DNA of 19,346 nt from an uncultured Eubacteriales bacterium (GTDB lineage: Bacteria; Bacillota; Clostridia; Christensenellales; Borkfalkiaceae): assembly GCA_900549005.1 (NCBI GenBank), contig URMT01000025.1, positions 1-19,346 on the forward strand. Reading direction: 5' to 3'. Shown here piece after piece: positions 1 through 7,305 of this stretch; position 1 is the stretch's first letter, and each line of letters starts with the position of its first letter. Both the position numbers and the translations under genes were made by a program. The notes below the pieces were generated by a model. That model had not been told where the DNA came from and did no database searches. It saw only the letters and a list, made by a program, of their open reading frames with translations.

Positions 1-69
1 CTATTATTTTCCTTCAAAAAGTGTTACATTGGAATTGCCAAGAAAGCATCCGATTTGAAACATAAATGA
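1..69 (+). CDS. 3' end of an unidentified gene (partial)
   Basis: Frame 1 is open from the window edge to a TGA at 67-69 and gives 22 residues ending IAKKASDLKHK. The stop overlaps the next ATG as ATGA (66-69), the arrangement of translationally coupled genes, which is the main reason to take it as real. In tyrosine-recombinase elements the gene just before the integrase is often a small excisionase or DNA-binding protein. The basic tail fits that, but no domain can be recognised from 22 residues. It could also be a chance open frame. Confidence 0.3.
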   Translation, partial: LLFSFKKCYIGIAKKASDLKHK

Positions 70-194
70 CTTATCAACAGATCCAAAAACTACTAAGTCT
101 GACGCAGTACGCGCCTGAGGAGGAACAAAACGAAATAGCAAATCTTATAGCCAAGACCGCAGCGTTTCAGGCGACAACTCCGACTCTCATTTAG
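66..194 (+). CDS. Small 42-aa ORF, possibly the detached N-terminus of the integrase
   Basis: ATG at 66 opens a 42-residue frame starting MTYQQIQKLLSLTQYAPEEE and ending at TAG 192-194. It overlaps the preceding stop as ATGA and has no clear Shine-Dalgarno sequence. From 119 to 238 the integrase frame is also open and reads HLEPDGSVRFTQKEISK straight into the integrase ATG at 239, so coding-like sequence continues upstream of that ATG. Integrases of this clostridial type, as I recall them, have a short helical N-terminal segment before the MPKTFKKEF stretch. This ORF would supply it if the ribosome, or an ancestral sequence, moved by -1 between 119 and 194. It may equally be an independent small protein. 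Confidence 0.4.
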   Translation: MTYQQIQKLLSLTQYAPEEEQNEIANLIAKTAAFQATTPTLI

Positions 195-238
195 AGCCGG
201 ACGGTTCGGTACGCTTTACGCAAAAGGAAATTTCTAAA

Positions 239-1261
239 ATGCCTAAGACATTCAAAAAAGAATTCAGAACTAACGGCTGCACCGCACACGTCCGCAAACG
301 CAGGAGCGGCAAGCACAACTGGAATTATGAGATACGTTATCGCAGAAACGGCTACGATATTCAGGTTTCCGCAAATTTTCTCGACGAGGCCAAGCGGAAA
401 TTTATAGACAGGTTAAGCGTAGCAGAGAAAGCGGTAAACAAAGCGAGCGACGCCGCCATTCCCTCCACTTTCACCGACTTTGCCGATTATTTCTTTGAAA
501 ATTTCTACAAACGCAAAGTCGCCGCGAGCACGTTGAGAGTTGCGCTCAACCAATTCAAAAACCATTTACAGCCGTGTTTCGGTAATATGCAGCTCAAAAA
601 GATAACGCCGAAGAATTGCCAGATTCTGTTAGATAAACTCGAAGCCGACGGCAAAGGCAAAACTGCCGAGGACTTATTTACCATCCTCAACCTTATCTTC
701 AAAGCGGCTGTAAAGCACGGACTTATACCTAACAACCCTATGGACATGGTATTTCATCAGAAGCACGAGCGCGAACACGGTAAAGCTCTTACAAAAGCAG
801 AGGAAAGGCTATTGCTTGAAAAGACGGCAGACACTCCCTATCAACTCATGTTTGCCATAGCCCTATATACAGGCCTGCGCCCTAACGAGTATAAGACGGC
901 ACGCATAGAGGGCGATTTTATTGTAGCCAATAACAGCAAGAGAAAGAATGGCAAAACAGAACTTAAAAAGATACCCGTTACTCCGATGTTAAAACCTTAT
1001 TTAGAAGATATAACCGAACTTTACTTTACCCGCCTTGAGCAGATAAGAAACAAGTTCAATAAGATACTGCCCGGACATAGGCTTTACGACTTACGCACTA
1101 CTTTCTACACCCGCTGTATGGAATGCGGAGTCGCAGAGGCGGCAATAAAGAAGTTTGTGGGCCACAATCTCGGCGGGCTTGCAGATACATACGCAGACCT
1201 TTCCGACGAGTTCCTCTTGACCGAGGGTCGGAAGCTGGATTATACATACGACAATATTTAA
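239..1261 (+). CDS. Tyrosine recombinase / phage-type integrase
   Basis: This 340-aa site-specific recombinase integrates and excises a mobile element by cutting DNA with an active-site tyrosine. Residues 1-60 form a basic arm-binding-like region (CTAHVRKRRSG, YEIRYRRNGYD). Residues 75-170 are a helical core-binding domain. The catalytic domain follows, with Arg214 (YTGLRPNEY), a lysine near 235-239 (SKRKNGKT), box II LYDLRTTF with Arg286, His309 (VGHNLG) and nucleophile Tyr318 (TYADLS), nine residues after the histidine. Tyr283 stands where most family members have the box II histidine; as I recall, related clostridial integrases share this. ATG 239 is the first in-frame start, but coding-like sequence extends upstream to 119, so the original protein was probably longer. 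A terminator follows directly. It is probably the integrase of a prophage or integrative element lying mostly to the left of the window. Confidence 0.93.
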   Translation: MPKTFKKEFRTNGCTAHVRKRRSGKHNWNYEIRYRRNGYDIQVSANFLDEAKRKFIDRLSVAEKAVNKASDAAIPSTFTDFADYFFENFYKRKVAASTLRVALNQFKNHLQPCFGNMQLKKITPKNCQILLDKLEADGKGKTAEDLFTILNLIFKAAVKHGLIPNNPMDMVFHQKHEREHGKALTKAEERLLLEKTADTPYQLMFAIALYTGLRPNEYKTARIEGDFIVANNSKRKNGKTELKKIPVTPMLKPYLEDITELYFTRLEQIRNKFNKILPGHRLYDLRTTFYTRCMECGVAEAAIKKFVGHNLGGLADTYADLSDEFLLTEGRKLDYTYDNI

Positions 1262-1264
1262 GGG

Positions 1265-1288
1265 AAAGGGAGCGCCGCTCCCTTTTTT
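1265..1288 (+). terminator. Intrinsic terminator of the integrase
   Basis: AAAGGGAGC (1265-1273) pairs with GCTCCCTTT (1277-1285) around a GCC loop and runs into six T residues, four bases after the integrase stop. It is a textbook rho-independent terminator for the plus strand. Confidence 0.85.
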
Positions 1289-1317
1289 ATTGTCTATACT
1301 TTCAGTCGCACCGAAAA

Positions 1318-1495
1318 ACGTTCGATAACAAACGATTAAACGGCGATTTTATGCCCCAATTCATGCCCCAAAACGCCGATTAAAACGAGACTTTTGCCTT
1401 AAATTTACGAACGACGTTCGATTACAGGTATGCCACAAAAATCATAAAAGTATGTGTAATTTGTCTATATTTTTTGTGTTTTTCGGGGCATAAAA
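1318..1495. repeat. Repeat-rich DNA 3' of the integrase, possible arm or attachment sites
   Basis: Several short repeats fill this non-coding stretch. ACGTTCGATAACA (1318-1330) recurs as ACGTTCGATTACA (1414-1426). ATGCCCCAA occurs twice in direct orientation 12 bp apart (1351-1359 and 1363-1371). TTTTATGCCCC (1348-1358) recurs inverted at 1485-1495. A dyad CGAACG-A-CGTTCG lies at 1408-1420. Short direct repeats next to an integrase gene are typical of arm-type binding sites, and a dyad with a one-base centre could be a core site. The far end of the element is outside the window, so no att duplication can be confirmed. Confidence 0.4.
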
Positions 1496-1535
1496 CACAA
1501 ATCGCATCGTTTTGAAAATATCTCCAAAACACATG

Positions 1536-1572
1536 AAAAATGACCGTTTTCGGCTTGAAAACGGTCATTTTT
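1536..1572 (-). terminator. Terminator of the 5S rRNA gene
   Basis: This is a perfect 16-bp hairpin: AAAAATGACCGTTTTC at 1536-1551 pairs with GAAAACGGTCATTTTT at 1557-1572 around a five-base loop. On the minus strand it starts 9 bases after the 5S 3' end and finishes in a T run. The A/T flanks make it able to act in both directions. Confidence 0.8.
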
Positions 1573-1580
1573 GATTGAAA

Positions 1581-1695
<115 letters not shown>

Positions 1696-1747
1696 ATGGC
1701 TCCGCTTGTTGGACTTGAAGGGACAACGCGAGATGTAAAAATATATA

Positions 1748-1794
1748 AAAACGGGGCCAATTTGAGCTTTTTTTGCTCAAATTGGCCCCGTTTT
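1748..1794. terminator. Perfect 20-bp hairpin, bidirectional terminator-like
   Basis: AAAACGGGGCCAATTTGAGC (1748-1767) pairs perfectly with its complement (1775-1794) around a loop of seven T. On the minus strand the stem runs into TTTTTATATATTTTT, a strong terminator. It would stop any minus-strand transcript before the 5S gene, but no minus-strand gene precedes it here. It may be a leftover from a rearranged rRNA or tRNA locus, or an insulator for the plus strand. Confidence 0.65.
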
Positions 1795-1811
1795 AAGTGT
1801 CCGCATAAATC

Positions 1812-1833
1812 TTTGCGACAAATTTGCGACAAA
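1812..1833. repeat. Two tandem copies of an 11-bp repeat
   Basis: TTTGCGACAAA occurs at 1812-1822 and again at 1823-1833 with no gap. It lies in the non-coding stretch between the 20-bp hairpin and the ATPase promoter. Tandem sites of this size could bind a regulator, a recombinase arm domain or a replication protein; nothing in the sequence decides which. Confidence 0.5.
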
Positions 1834-1923
1834 ATAATTTAACTTTTTATCGGCTACAACCAAAACATTACTTTTATTAAATTTTCCGTTTCGGAAAAAA
1901 TATTAAAAGTTATTTCGTTTCGC

Positions 1924-1952
1924 TTGCTTTTTAAGATGGATAATGTTATACT
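1924..1952 (+). promoter_or_regulatory. Sigma-A promoter of the ATPase gene
   Basis: TTGCTT (1924-1929) and TATACT (1947-1952) are separated by exactly 17 bp, which predicts a transcription start near 1958-1960. This excludes the upstream ATG at 1943, which lies inside the promoter, and supports the ATG at 1979. Confidence 0.7.
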
Positions 1953-1978
1953 TTCAAAAAATGCATGCGGAGCAGAAA

Positions 1979-3271
1979 ATGGATATCAAGCGCGACGTCT
2001 ATCTGAACAGGCTTATAGCCCGTAAAAATAACGGGCTTATAAAAGTCATCACGGGCATACGGCGGAGCGGCAAGTCGTACCTTATGAACAATCTGTTTTA
2101 CAGACACTTGCTTGAAGCGGGAACACCGGAAGATCACATAATCAGATTCGCCTTCGATTCGGCAAAAGACCTGTTATCTATCGGAGAAAACTTTACAGCG
2201 CTCATACGCGAAAAACGCAAAGCCGATCCCGCAAAATTTATAGAATATATCTCAGACAAAATCAGGAACGACGGCAACTATTACCTTCTGCTTGACGAGA
2301 TACAAGAACTTGACGGGTTTGAGAGCGTGCTAAACGGGTACCTTAGAAATGACAATATAGATATATACGTTACCGGCAGCAACTCCAGATTTTTATCCAC
2401 CGACATTCTTACCGAATTTGCCGGGCGCGGCGACGAGATACACATTCTCCCGCTGTCCTTTTCCGAATTTCTGCCCGCATATGGCGGAAATACCGATGCC
2501 GCACTTGAAGAATACATGGTCTACGGCGGGTTGCCTGCAACGCTGTCCTTTAAGACTGACGAGCAAAAAATAGCATATCTTGAAACACAACTTAAGACCG
2601 TATATCTGCAGGACGTAGTAAAGCGCAACAATTTATTTTCCGACAGAGATCTAGGCGAATTGTTGGACGTGCTATCAAGCTGTATATCCACGTTGACAAA
2701 CCCCGCCAAACTTGCCGATACATTCAAAAGCGTAAAGCGCTCAACGATAGCCGCCTCCACAATAAGCAAATACATTGAATACCTGCAGGAAGCATTCATA
2801 ATCAAGAAAGCGCTTCGCTACGACGTTAAGGGCAGAAAATATATAAATACCCCATACAAAGTTTACTTTGAGGACATAGGCCTGCGCAATGCGCGGCTCA
2901 ATTTCCGGCAGACCGAACCGACGCATATCATGGAGAACATCATCTTCAACGAATTACGCTACCGCGGTTACAATGTTGACGTGGGTGTCGTTGAGAGCCG
3001 GGAATATGACGGCGGCAAAGACGTAAAAAAACAGCTTGAAATAGACTTTGTGGCAAACCTCGGCAATAAGCGCTATTATATACAATCGGCATACGACATA
3101 CCGACCGAAGAGAAGAGATTGCAGGAAACGCGCTCTTTTGACAAGACGGGCGACTCGTTCAAAAAGATAATAATAATAGAACGCGACATAAAGCCCCGCC
3201 GCGATGACAAAGGCTATCTTACGATAGGGCTAAGGCAATTTCTGCTTGACCCCTACAGCCTGGATCTGTAA
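1979..3271 (+). CDS. AAA ATPase with C-terminal DUF4143 domain
   Basis: A 430-aa stand-alone P-loop ATPase of the AAA_14/DUF4143 type, widespread in bacteria and archaea and without an established function. Walker A is TGIRRSGKS (residues 25-33). Walker B is LLLDE (103-107). A sensor-like VTGSNS is at 131-136, with an arginine in AGRGDE near 149. The C-terminal third carries ELRYRGY, EIDFVAN and YYIQSAY, the worn PD-(D/E)xK nuclease-like pattern of DUF4143 in which Gln replaces the catalytic Lys, so nuclease activity is doubtful. The start at 1979 has GGAG six bases ahead (1969-1972) and follows the promoter; the ATGs at 1943 and 1961 are less likely. It is monocistronic, convergent with the glycosidase operon, and has no visible link to it. 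Confidence 0.9.
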   Translation: MDIKRDVYLNRLIARKNNGLIKVITGIRRSGKSYLMNNLFYRHLLEAGTPEDHIIRFAFDSAKDLLSIGENFTALIREKRKADPAKFIEYISDKIRNDGNYYLLLDEIQELDGFESVLNGYLRNDNIDIYVTGSNSRFLSTDILTEFAGRGDEIHILPLSFSEFLPAYGGNTDAALEEYMVYGGLPATLSFKTDEQKIAYLETQLKTVYLQDVVKRNNLFSDRDLGELLDVLSSCISTLTNPAKLADTFKSVKRSTIAASTISKYIEYLQEAFIIKKALRYDVKGRKYINTPYKVYFEDIGLRNARLNFRQTEPTHIMENIIFNELRYRGYNVDVGVVESREYDGGKDVKKQLEIDFVANLGNKRYYIQSAYDIPTEEKRLQETRSFDKTGDSFKKIIIIERDIKPRRDDKGYLTIGLRQFLLDPYSLDL

Positions 3272-3320
3272 AACACTATAAGAATGTACTTTTGTAATAC
3301 TCACGCTGCATTTTGCCGCC

Positions 3321-3374
3321 ACACTATAAAGTGTATTAACGTAAAAACTCCACGCTATAAAGCAGGGAGGTTTT
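3321..3374 (+). terminator. Paired small hairpins after the ATPase gene
   Basis: ACACT-ATAA-AGTGT (3321-3334) is followed by AAAACTCC (3344-3351) pairing with GGAGGTTTT (3366-3374), with one bulge and an inner GCT/AGC pair. The second ends in four T residues. Both are modest, and together they are the likely stop for ATPase transcription. Confidence 0.45.
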
Positions 3375-3434
3375 GATTATAAAGCGAAGCACTCATTTAC
3401 AAACAACGAGCGCTTTGCCGTGTAAAACAAAAGG

Positions 3435-3456
3435 GCCGGGCGATAAAACGCCCGAC
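3435..3456. terminator. Terminator between convergent units
   Basis: GCCGGGCG (3435-3442) pairs with CGCCCGAC (3449-3456), allowing one G-U pair, around ATAAAA. On the minus strand the stem is followed by GCCCTTTTGTTTT, which fits the end of the glycosidase operon. On the plus strand a T6 run lies further off. Apart from the hairpins, the 269 bases between the ATPase and the operon hold nothing I can identify. Confidence 0.6.
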
Positions 3457-3540
3457 TCTTCGTTTTTTACTATTTAACAATTTACCACAATCTGCCACAG
3501 CTCGTCCTGTCGGCATTGCGTCCATCTTGCGCGGACAATT

Positions 3541-4224
3541 TTAACCTATAGGGTTATCGCGCCTTTCGATGTTGTCCGTCTTGGGCGACCAGGTAAGGTT
3601 GGCGGAAGTTTGCACTTTTATGCAGTCCACGACGGGTCCTCCCGTTCTGCCTGCGCCGTCCGAACCGGGGTTGAGCGTGTTGCTGAGAACGGTGAGCGAA
3701 ATGACGTTTTTGCCCTCCTTCAACGTTGCGGAATTTGTGACGGTTTTATCGGAAAACTTCATTTCGGCCATGGCCCCCATACCGGAAGTGCCCTGCACAT
3801 ATATCGAGGTGTACGGGATCTCTTTGCCGTTGAGTTTTACCGAGTATATATCCGGCGTAAGATTGAGATCGCCGAGCTCGGAACCGAGGCGCAGTATTAT
3901 GGTGGCCGTTGCGGCACCGTCGGATTCGAACACAAAGTTGAGCGGCTGATTTACAGAATACGTATACCCCACATAATAGCCGTTGCTCCAGCCGAGATCC
4001 TTCTGCGCCTGCGTGCCATCGCCGTAGATCATGTCTACGCCGCTTTTATCGATGGAAGTTCCCGCGCCGGACACATTGTCAAGGTCAATATATTCGGCCT
4101 CGAGCGTATACGTCTGCGAACCGCCGCCTCCGTTCCCTCCTCCGCCGCCGCACGCGGCAAGCGCCGCCGCGCTGCCGATGACGGCAACAGCAAGCAACAT
4201 TCCCAAAATCTTTCTGCATTTCAT
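3541..4224 (-). CDS. Small surface lipoprotein with carbohydrate-binding-like domain
   Basis: A 227-aa secreted lipoprotein. The lysine/arginine-led signal peptide ends in the lipobox LAAC, so Cys25 would be lipidated and the protein anchored on the outer face of the membrane. A Gly/Ser linker (26-36) follows. Residues 38-213 look like a beta-sandwich sugar-binding module of the CBM6/CBM35 style: the opening YTLEAEYIDL, a middle DIYSVKLNGKEI, and the close VVDCIKVQTSANLTW. The family call rests on pattern memory and is tentative. It starts one base after the stop of the GH3 gene upstream, with GGAGG eight bases ahead inside that gene, so the two are co-translated or nearly so. As the last gene of the operon, it would probably hold substrate near the glycosidases. 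Confidence 0.8.
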   Translation of the reverse strand: MKCRKILGMLLAVAVIGSAAALAACGGGGGNGGGGSQTYTLEAEYIDLDNVSGAGTSIDKSGVDMIYGDGTQAQKDLGWSNGYYVGYTYSVNQPLNFVFESDGAATATIILRLGSELGDLNLTPDIYSVKLNGKEIPYTSIYVQGTSGMGAMAEMKFSDKTVTNSATLKEGKNVISLTVLSNTLNPGSDGAGRTGGPVVDCIKVQTSANLTWSPKTDNIERRDNPIG

Positions 4225-4225
4225 T

Positions 4226-7200
4226 TTAATCTACCTCCGATTTGATTTTAAAAATATTCGGCTTGAATTTTTTTAGCAGTATGACGGTGCCGAAGGCCGC
4301 CGCTGCAACAAACAACACGCAATCTACAACTATAAGCCATATCACCCACACCGGCGTGGTGTAAGCCCATATCACGTTTGCGCCGTGCCCGTTCATAGCG
4401 CACGAATTTGCAACGGTGAACATTATATTTTTTACCGCGCGCCTGATATTGGCTATATCGGTTGGCGTAGACGTCGAGGACGGACTTTTCCCCGGGCTGA
4501 GAGAAAGATCTCCACCCGCGCGTATCATCTGGTCGGCATTCATATACGATTTGAGGTTGAAATCGGTTATCACCATACCTTCAAAGCCCCACTCTTCGCG
4601 CAGAAGCTGCGTAAGGAGAGGATACGAACCGCCCGTCCACGTTACGCCTATGCGGTTGAACGCCGTCATAAGCGCGGTTATGCCGCCGTCTTTTACCGAC
4701 ATTTCGAACGGCTTGAAGTATATCTCGCGCATAGACTGCTCGTTTGCCCATGTGACGAGGCCGGTGTAATCGCGCTTGGTTTCCTGTTCGTTGAGTGCAA
4801 AGTGCTTTGCGAAAGTATAAAGGCCCTTTTGCTTTGCGGCCTTTGCAACGTTTGACGCCATAACGCCCGAAAGGTAGCCGTCCTCCGAATAATATTCAAA
4901 ATTTCTGCCGCCGAAGGGGCTACGGTGTATGTTCATTGCAGGGGCATACCAACCCGAATAGGGCGTACTGCCGTCCCGTTCGTTGCCGTCCCGTTCGTTG
5001 CCTATAAGGCCTTCGTTGCCCACCATTTTGCCCATCTCGTAGGCAAGATCCTTGTTGAACGTGGCGGCAAGCACGCATTCGCTGGCATAATAACAGGTAT
5101 CGTAGACGGCGTCGTCGCCCATAAAGAGCGCAAAGCCCATGGGGCCGTCGGCCTCCGTAGTGAGCGGCTTATCCACGTTCTCCAATGCAAGCGTACGGAA
5201 GTTACCCGTGGATATGAGCGTCACCATCTGGTCGACGGTGAGCTGATCCATAAATTTGTTCCACAGCTCGTCGTTATAAGGCTTGCCTATCAGCTCGTAA
5301 AGTTTTATAGACTGCGAATAGCTCACCGGCCGCTTGCTCTGTTCGGGCGCCTCGTTCGCATACCACGGGTCGCCCTCTTTATCGTTCAGCCTGTACGTGA
5401 GCGAATCGGTGAACGCCCTGTCCCTGTCGCGGTAAGAGGCTTCGGAAGCGCCTTTAAGATTTTCAAAATTGGCGAAATCGTCTTTGCGGGAGAGGTAATT
5501 TTCCTGCGCTATGCCGGAACTTACGTCGTCGAACAGGTTGTTCACGGGAGCGTTTGTGGCATCGTCGTTCTCATATACAAAACCGACGCCTTCCTCCGTT
5601 TCCGGCACGGTGTATGTGAACTTTATAACATTTTCGTCCGCCCAGCCGTGGGCGTTATCGGTGATATATATGGTGTAGACGCCGCTGTCCAGTTCATAGC
5701 CCTTAACCCCGTTGCCGTTTGCGTCGGAATAGTCGTAAGAAGCCATATCACGCACATCCAGTTCGAGCGTCACCTTGCCGGGAGCACCGCCCTTTTCAAG
5801 AACATCCGTCTTTGCAAAATCGCCCAGCACGACGTGGGATTTTTCTATGCCGCCCTCGGTATACGGCGCCGAATAATAGAGCTGAACGACCTCTTTGCCG
5901 TCATAGTCGCCCACATTGGTCACATCCACCTCAAAGGAAAGCTTACCGTCCTTTTCAAGCGTTGCGCCGTCCTCCGCGGAAGGCGTTACGCTATAATCGA
6001 ACTGCGTGTACGAAAGGCCGTAGCCGAAAGGATAGACGACGTTCTGTTTGTACCAGTCCTCGCCGGCGGTGTATCCGCGCGTTTCGTAGTAGCGGTAGCC
6101 GGTATATATGCCCTCGCGGTATTCGACGAACCAGGCGTTTACGGAAGAGCCGTCGCGCGTGTACCTGTGCCCGTCGGCCTGCAGATTGTTTGCAAAGTTA
6201 TACCAGGAAGGGTCTTTGGTAAAATCGGCAGAGAACGTATCCACCAGCCTGCCCGAGGGATCGACCGCGCCGCTCAACACTCTGCCCAGAGCGCTCATGC
6301 CAGAGTTCCCGGGACAGCCCAGCCAAAGCGCACCCCTCACGTTGGGGTATGTGCCGTCCTTCAAAAAGCCGAGCTCCATTGCGGAAGGGCTGTTGAATAC
6401 CACGATCACGTTATCGAAATTATCGTTGGCAAGCTTTAAAAGATCCTTTTCGTTCTTGTCAAGTTCAAGGTAGTGCGAATCCATGCTCTCCGCCCCGTCG
6501 ACAAGTTTTCTTTCAGATTGCTTTGCAGACCAGTCGGCATAGCTTTTGCCGTTCCAGAACATTGTGCGCGGCAGGTCGAAACCTTCGCCTCCGATGCGCG
6601 AAAGGAACACTATAGCCGCGTCGTCATACTGCGAAAATGAGCCCGTTATATCGGAGCCGTAAGACTGCACGGGCGTCTCCGCCGTGGGGAAGCCCGTGAC
6701 CTCATCGCCCATTTCGGGCTGTACGGGGCGGGGATTTCCCGACCTCGACTTATCGTTATAGAAAGTTTTCATCGCGGGATTGCAGTTGAAACCGGCGGAT
6801 TCGAGGCCTTCATATAAGTCCGTTATCTCGTCCTGGCTTGTTCCGCTGTCCTGATTGGAGCCCGTGCCGCCGTAAACGGGGTTGACCGAGTTTTTGCCGA
6901 GCACGGTTATATTCTTGCCCTTAAGGGGAAGAGCGTTCCCTTCATTCTTCAAAAGGACAATGCCCTCGTCCACTATCCTCTCGTTGAGGGCGTTCGCCGC
7001 GGAAAGAACCTCCGCCTTGCTGCCGTAATCGGCCTTGTAGTACATATATTCGGAGGGGTCGCCCGATTTCAGATAGCGTTGGCTGCCGCCGAGCGACGTG
7101 GAATTTATCGTGTAATACAGAAACGGATTCTGCGTTAAAACAAGCGTTACCACAAACGCGAATACGAACAAGGCGGCAAAAATTATCGCCCATACTTTAA

Positions 7201-7231
7201 GGGCAGTGGATTTGCTTTTTGTCTTTTTCAT
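4226..7231 (-). CDS. Membrane-anchored reversed-domain GH3 beta-glycosidase
   Basis: A 1001-aa glycoside hydrolase family 3 enzyme, probably a beta-glucosidase, held outside the cell by membrane segments at both ends (14-32 and about 957-985, the latter followed by lysines). Domain order is reversed relative to most GH3 enzymes: the alpha/beta sandwich domain (about 75-345, with GGEGFD and candidate acid/base Glu216), then a fibronectin-III-like domain (about 430-525), then the TIM-barrel domain (about 640-945). The barrel shows ADGPMG (Asp695), FAKHF (Lys809-His810) and nucleophile Asp890 in GMVITDF. Ruminococcus and Butyrivibrio GH3 enzymes are known with this order. All key residues are present, so it should be active; the substrate is not readable from sequence. 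GAGGTG precedes the ATG. The gene lies 74 bases after its paralogue and one base before the small lipoprotein. Confidence 0.93.
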   Translation of the reverse strand: MKKTKSKSTALKVWAIIFAALFVFAFVVTLVLTQNPFLYYTINSTSLGGSQRYLKSGDPSEYMYYKADYGSKAEVLSAANALNERIVDEGIVLLKNEGNALPLKGKNITVLGKNSVNPVYGGTGSNQDSGTSQDEITDLYEGLESAGFNCNPAMKTFYNDKSRSGNPRPVQPEMGDEVTGFPTAETPVQSYGSDITGSFSQYDDAAIVFLSRIGGEGFDLPRTMFWNGKSYADWSAKQSERKLVDGAESMDSHYLELDKNEKDLLKLANDNFDNVIVVFNSPSAMELGFLKDGTYPNVRGALWLGCPGNSGMSALGRVLSGAVDPSGRLVDTFSADFTKDPSWYNFANNLQADGHRYTRDGSSVNAWFVEYREGIYTGYRYYETRGYTAGEDWYKQNVVYPFGYGLSYTQFDYSVTPSAEDGATLEKDGKLSFEVDVTNVGDYDGKEVVQLYYSAPYTEGGIEKSHVVLGDFAKTDVLEKGGAPGKVTLELDVRDMASYDYSDANGNGVKGYELDSGVYTIYITDNAHGWADENVIKFTYTVPETEEGVGFVYENDDATNAPVNNLFDDVSSGIAQENYLSRKDDFANFENLKGASEASYRDRDRAFTDSLTYRLNDKEGDPWYANEAPEQSKRPVSYSQSIKLYELIGKPYNDELWNKFMDQLTVDQMVTLISTGNFRTLALENVDKPLTTEADGPMGFALFMGDDAVYDTCYYASECVLAATFNKDLAYEMGKMVGNEGLIGNERDGNERDGSTPYSGWYAPAMNIHRSPFGGRNFEYYSEDGYLSGVMASNVAKAAKQKGLYTFAKHFALNEQETKRDYTGLVTWANEQSMREIYFKPFEMSVKDGGITALMTAFNRIGVTWTGGSYPLLTQLLREEWGFEGMVITDFNLKSYMNADQMIRAGGDLSLSPGKSPSSTSTPTDIANIRRAVKNIMFTVANSCAMNGHGANVIWAYTTPVWVIWLIVVDCVLFVAAAAFGTVILLKKFKPNIFKIKSEVD
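4971..5000. repeat. 15-bp tandem duplication inside the second GH3 gene
   Basis: CCGTCCCGTTCGTTG occurs twice in a row (4971-4985, 4986-5000), giving NERDG-NERDG at residues 745-754 of the protein. It is in frame and falls in a loop before the conserved YAPAMNIHRSPFGG stretch. The paralogue has no such repeat at the matching place, so the duplication is probably recent. Confidence 0.9.
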
Positions 7232-7256
7232 GCTTCACCTCAAGCGCGGCGCGCCC

Positions 7257-7275
7257 GTGCGGGCAATGCCCGCAC
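7257..7275 (-). promoter_or_regulatory. Hairpin between the two GH3 genes
   Basis: GTGCGGGC (7257-7264) and GCCCGCAC (7268-7275) form an 8-bp GC-rich stem with a three-base loop in the 74-base gap between the GH3 genes. No T run follows, so it is unlikely to stop transcription fully. It could set mRNA stability or processing between cistrons. Confidence 0.45.
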
Positions 7276-7305
7276 AGACCTGCCGCATTTTATTTACAGC
7301 GCCTT

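Noticed and set aside
3921..3940. tRNA T-loop-like GGATTCGAACAC
   Set aside because: It lies within the lipoprotein coding frame and no cloverleaf can be drawn around it. No tRNA was found in the window.
4925..6439. 504-codon plus-strand frame antisense to the second GH3 gene
   Set aside because: It is a shadow of the GC-rich GH3 coding frame, Arg/Val-rich without any domain; the minus-strand frame carries the full GH3 motifs. The same holds for the 397-codon frame at 8998-10191.
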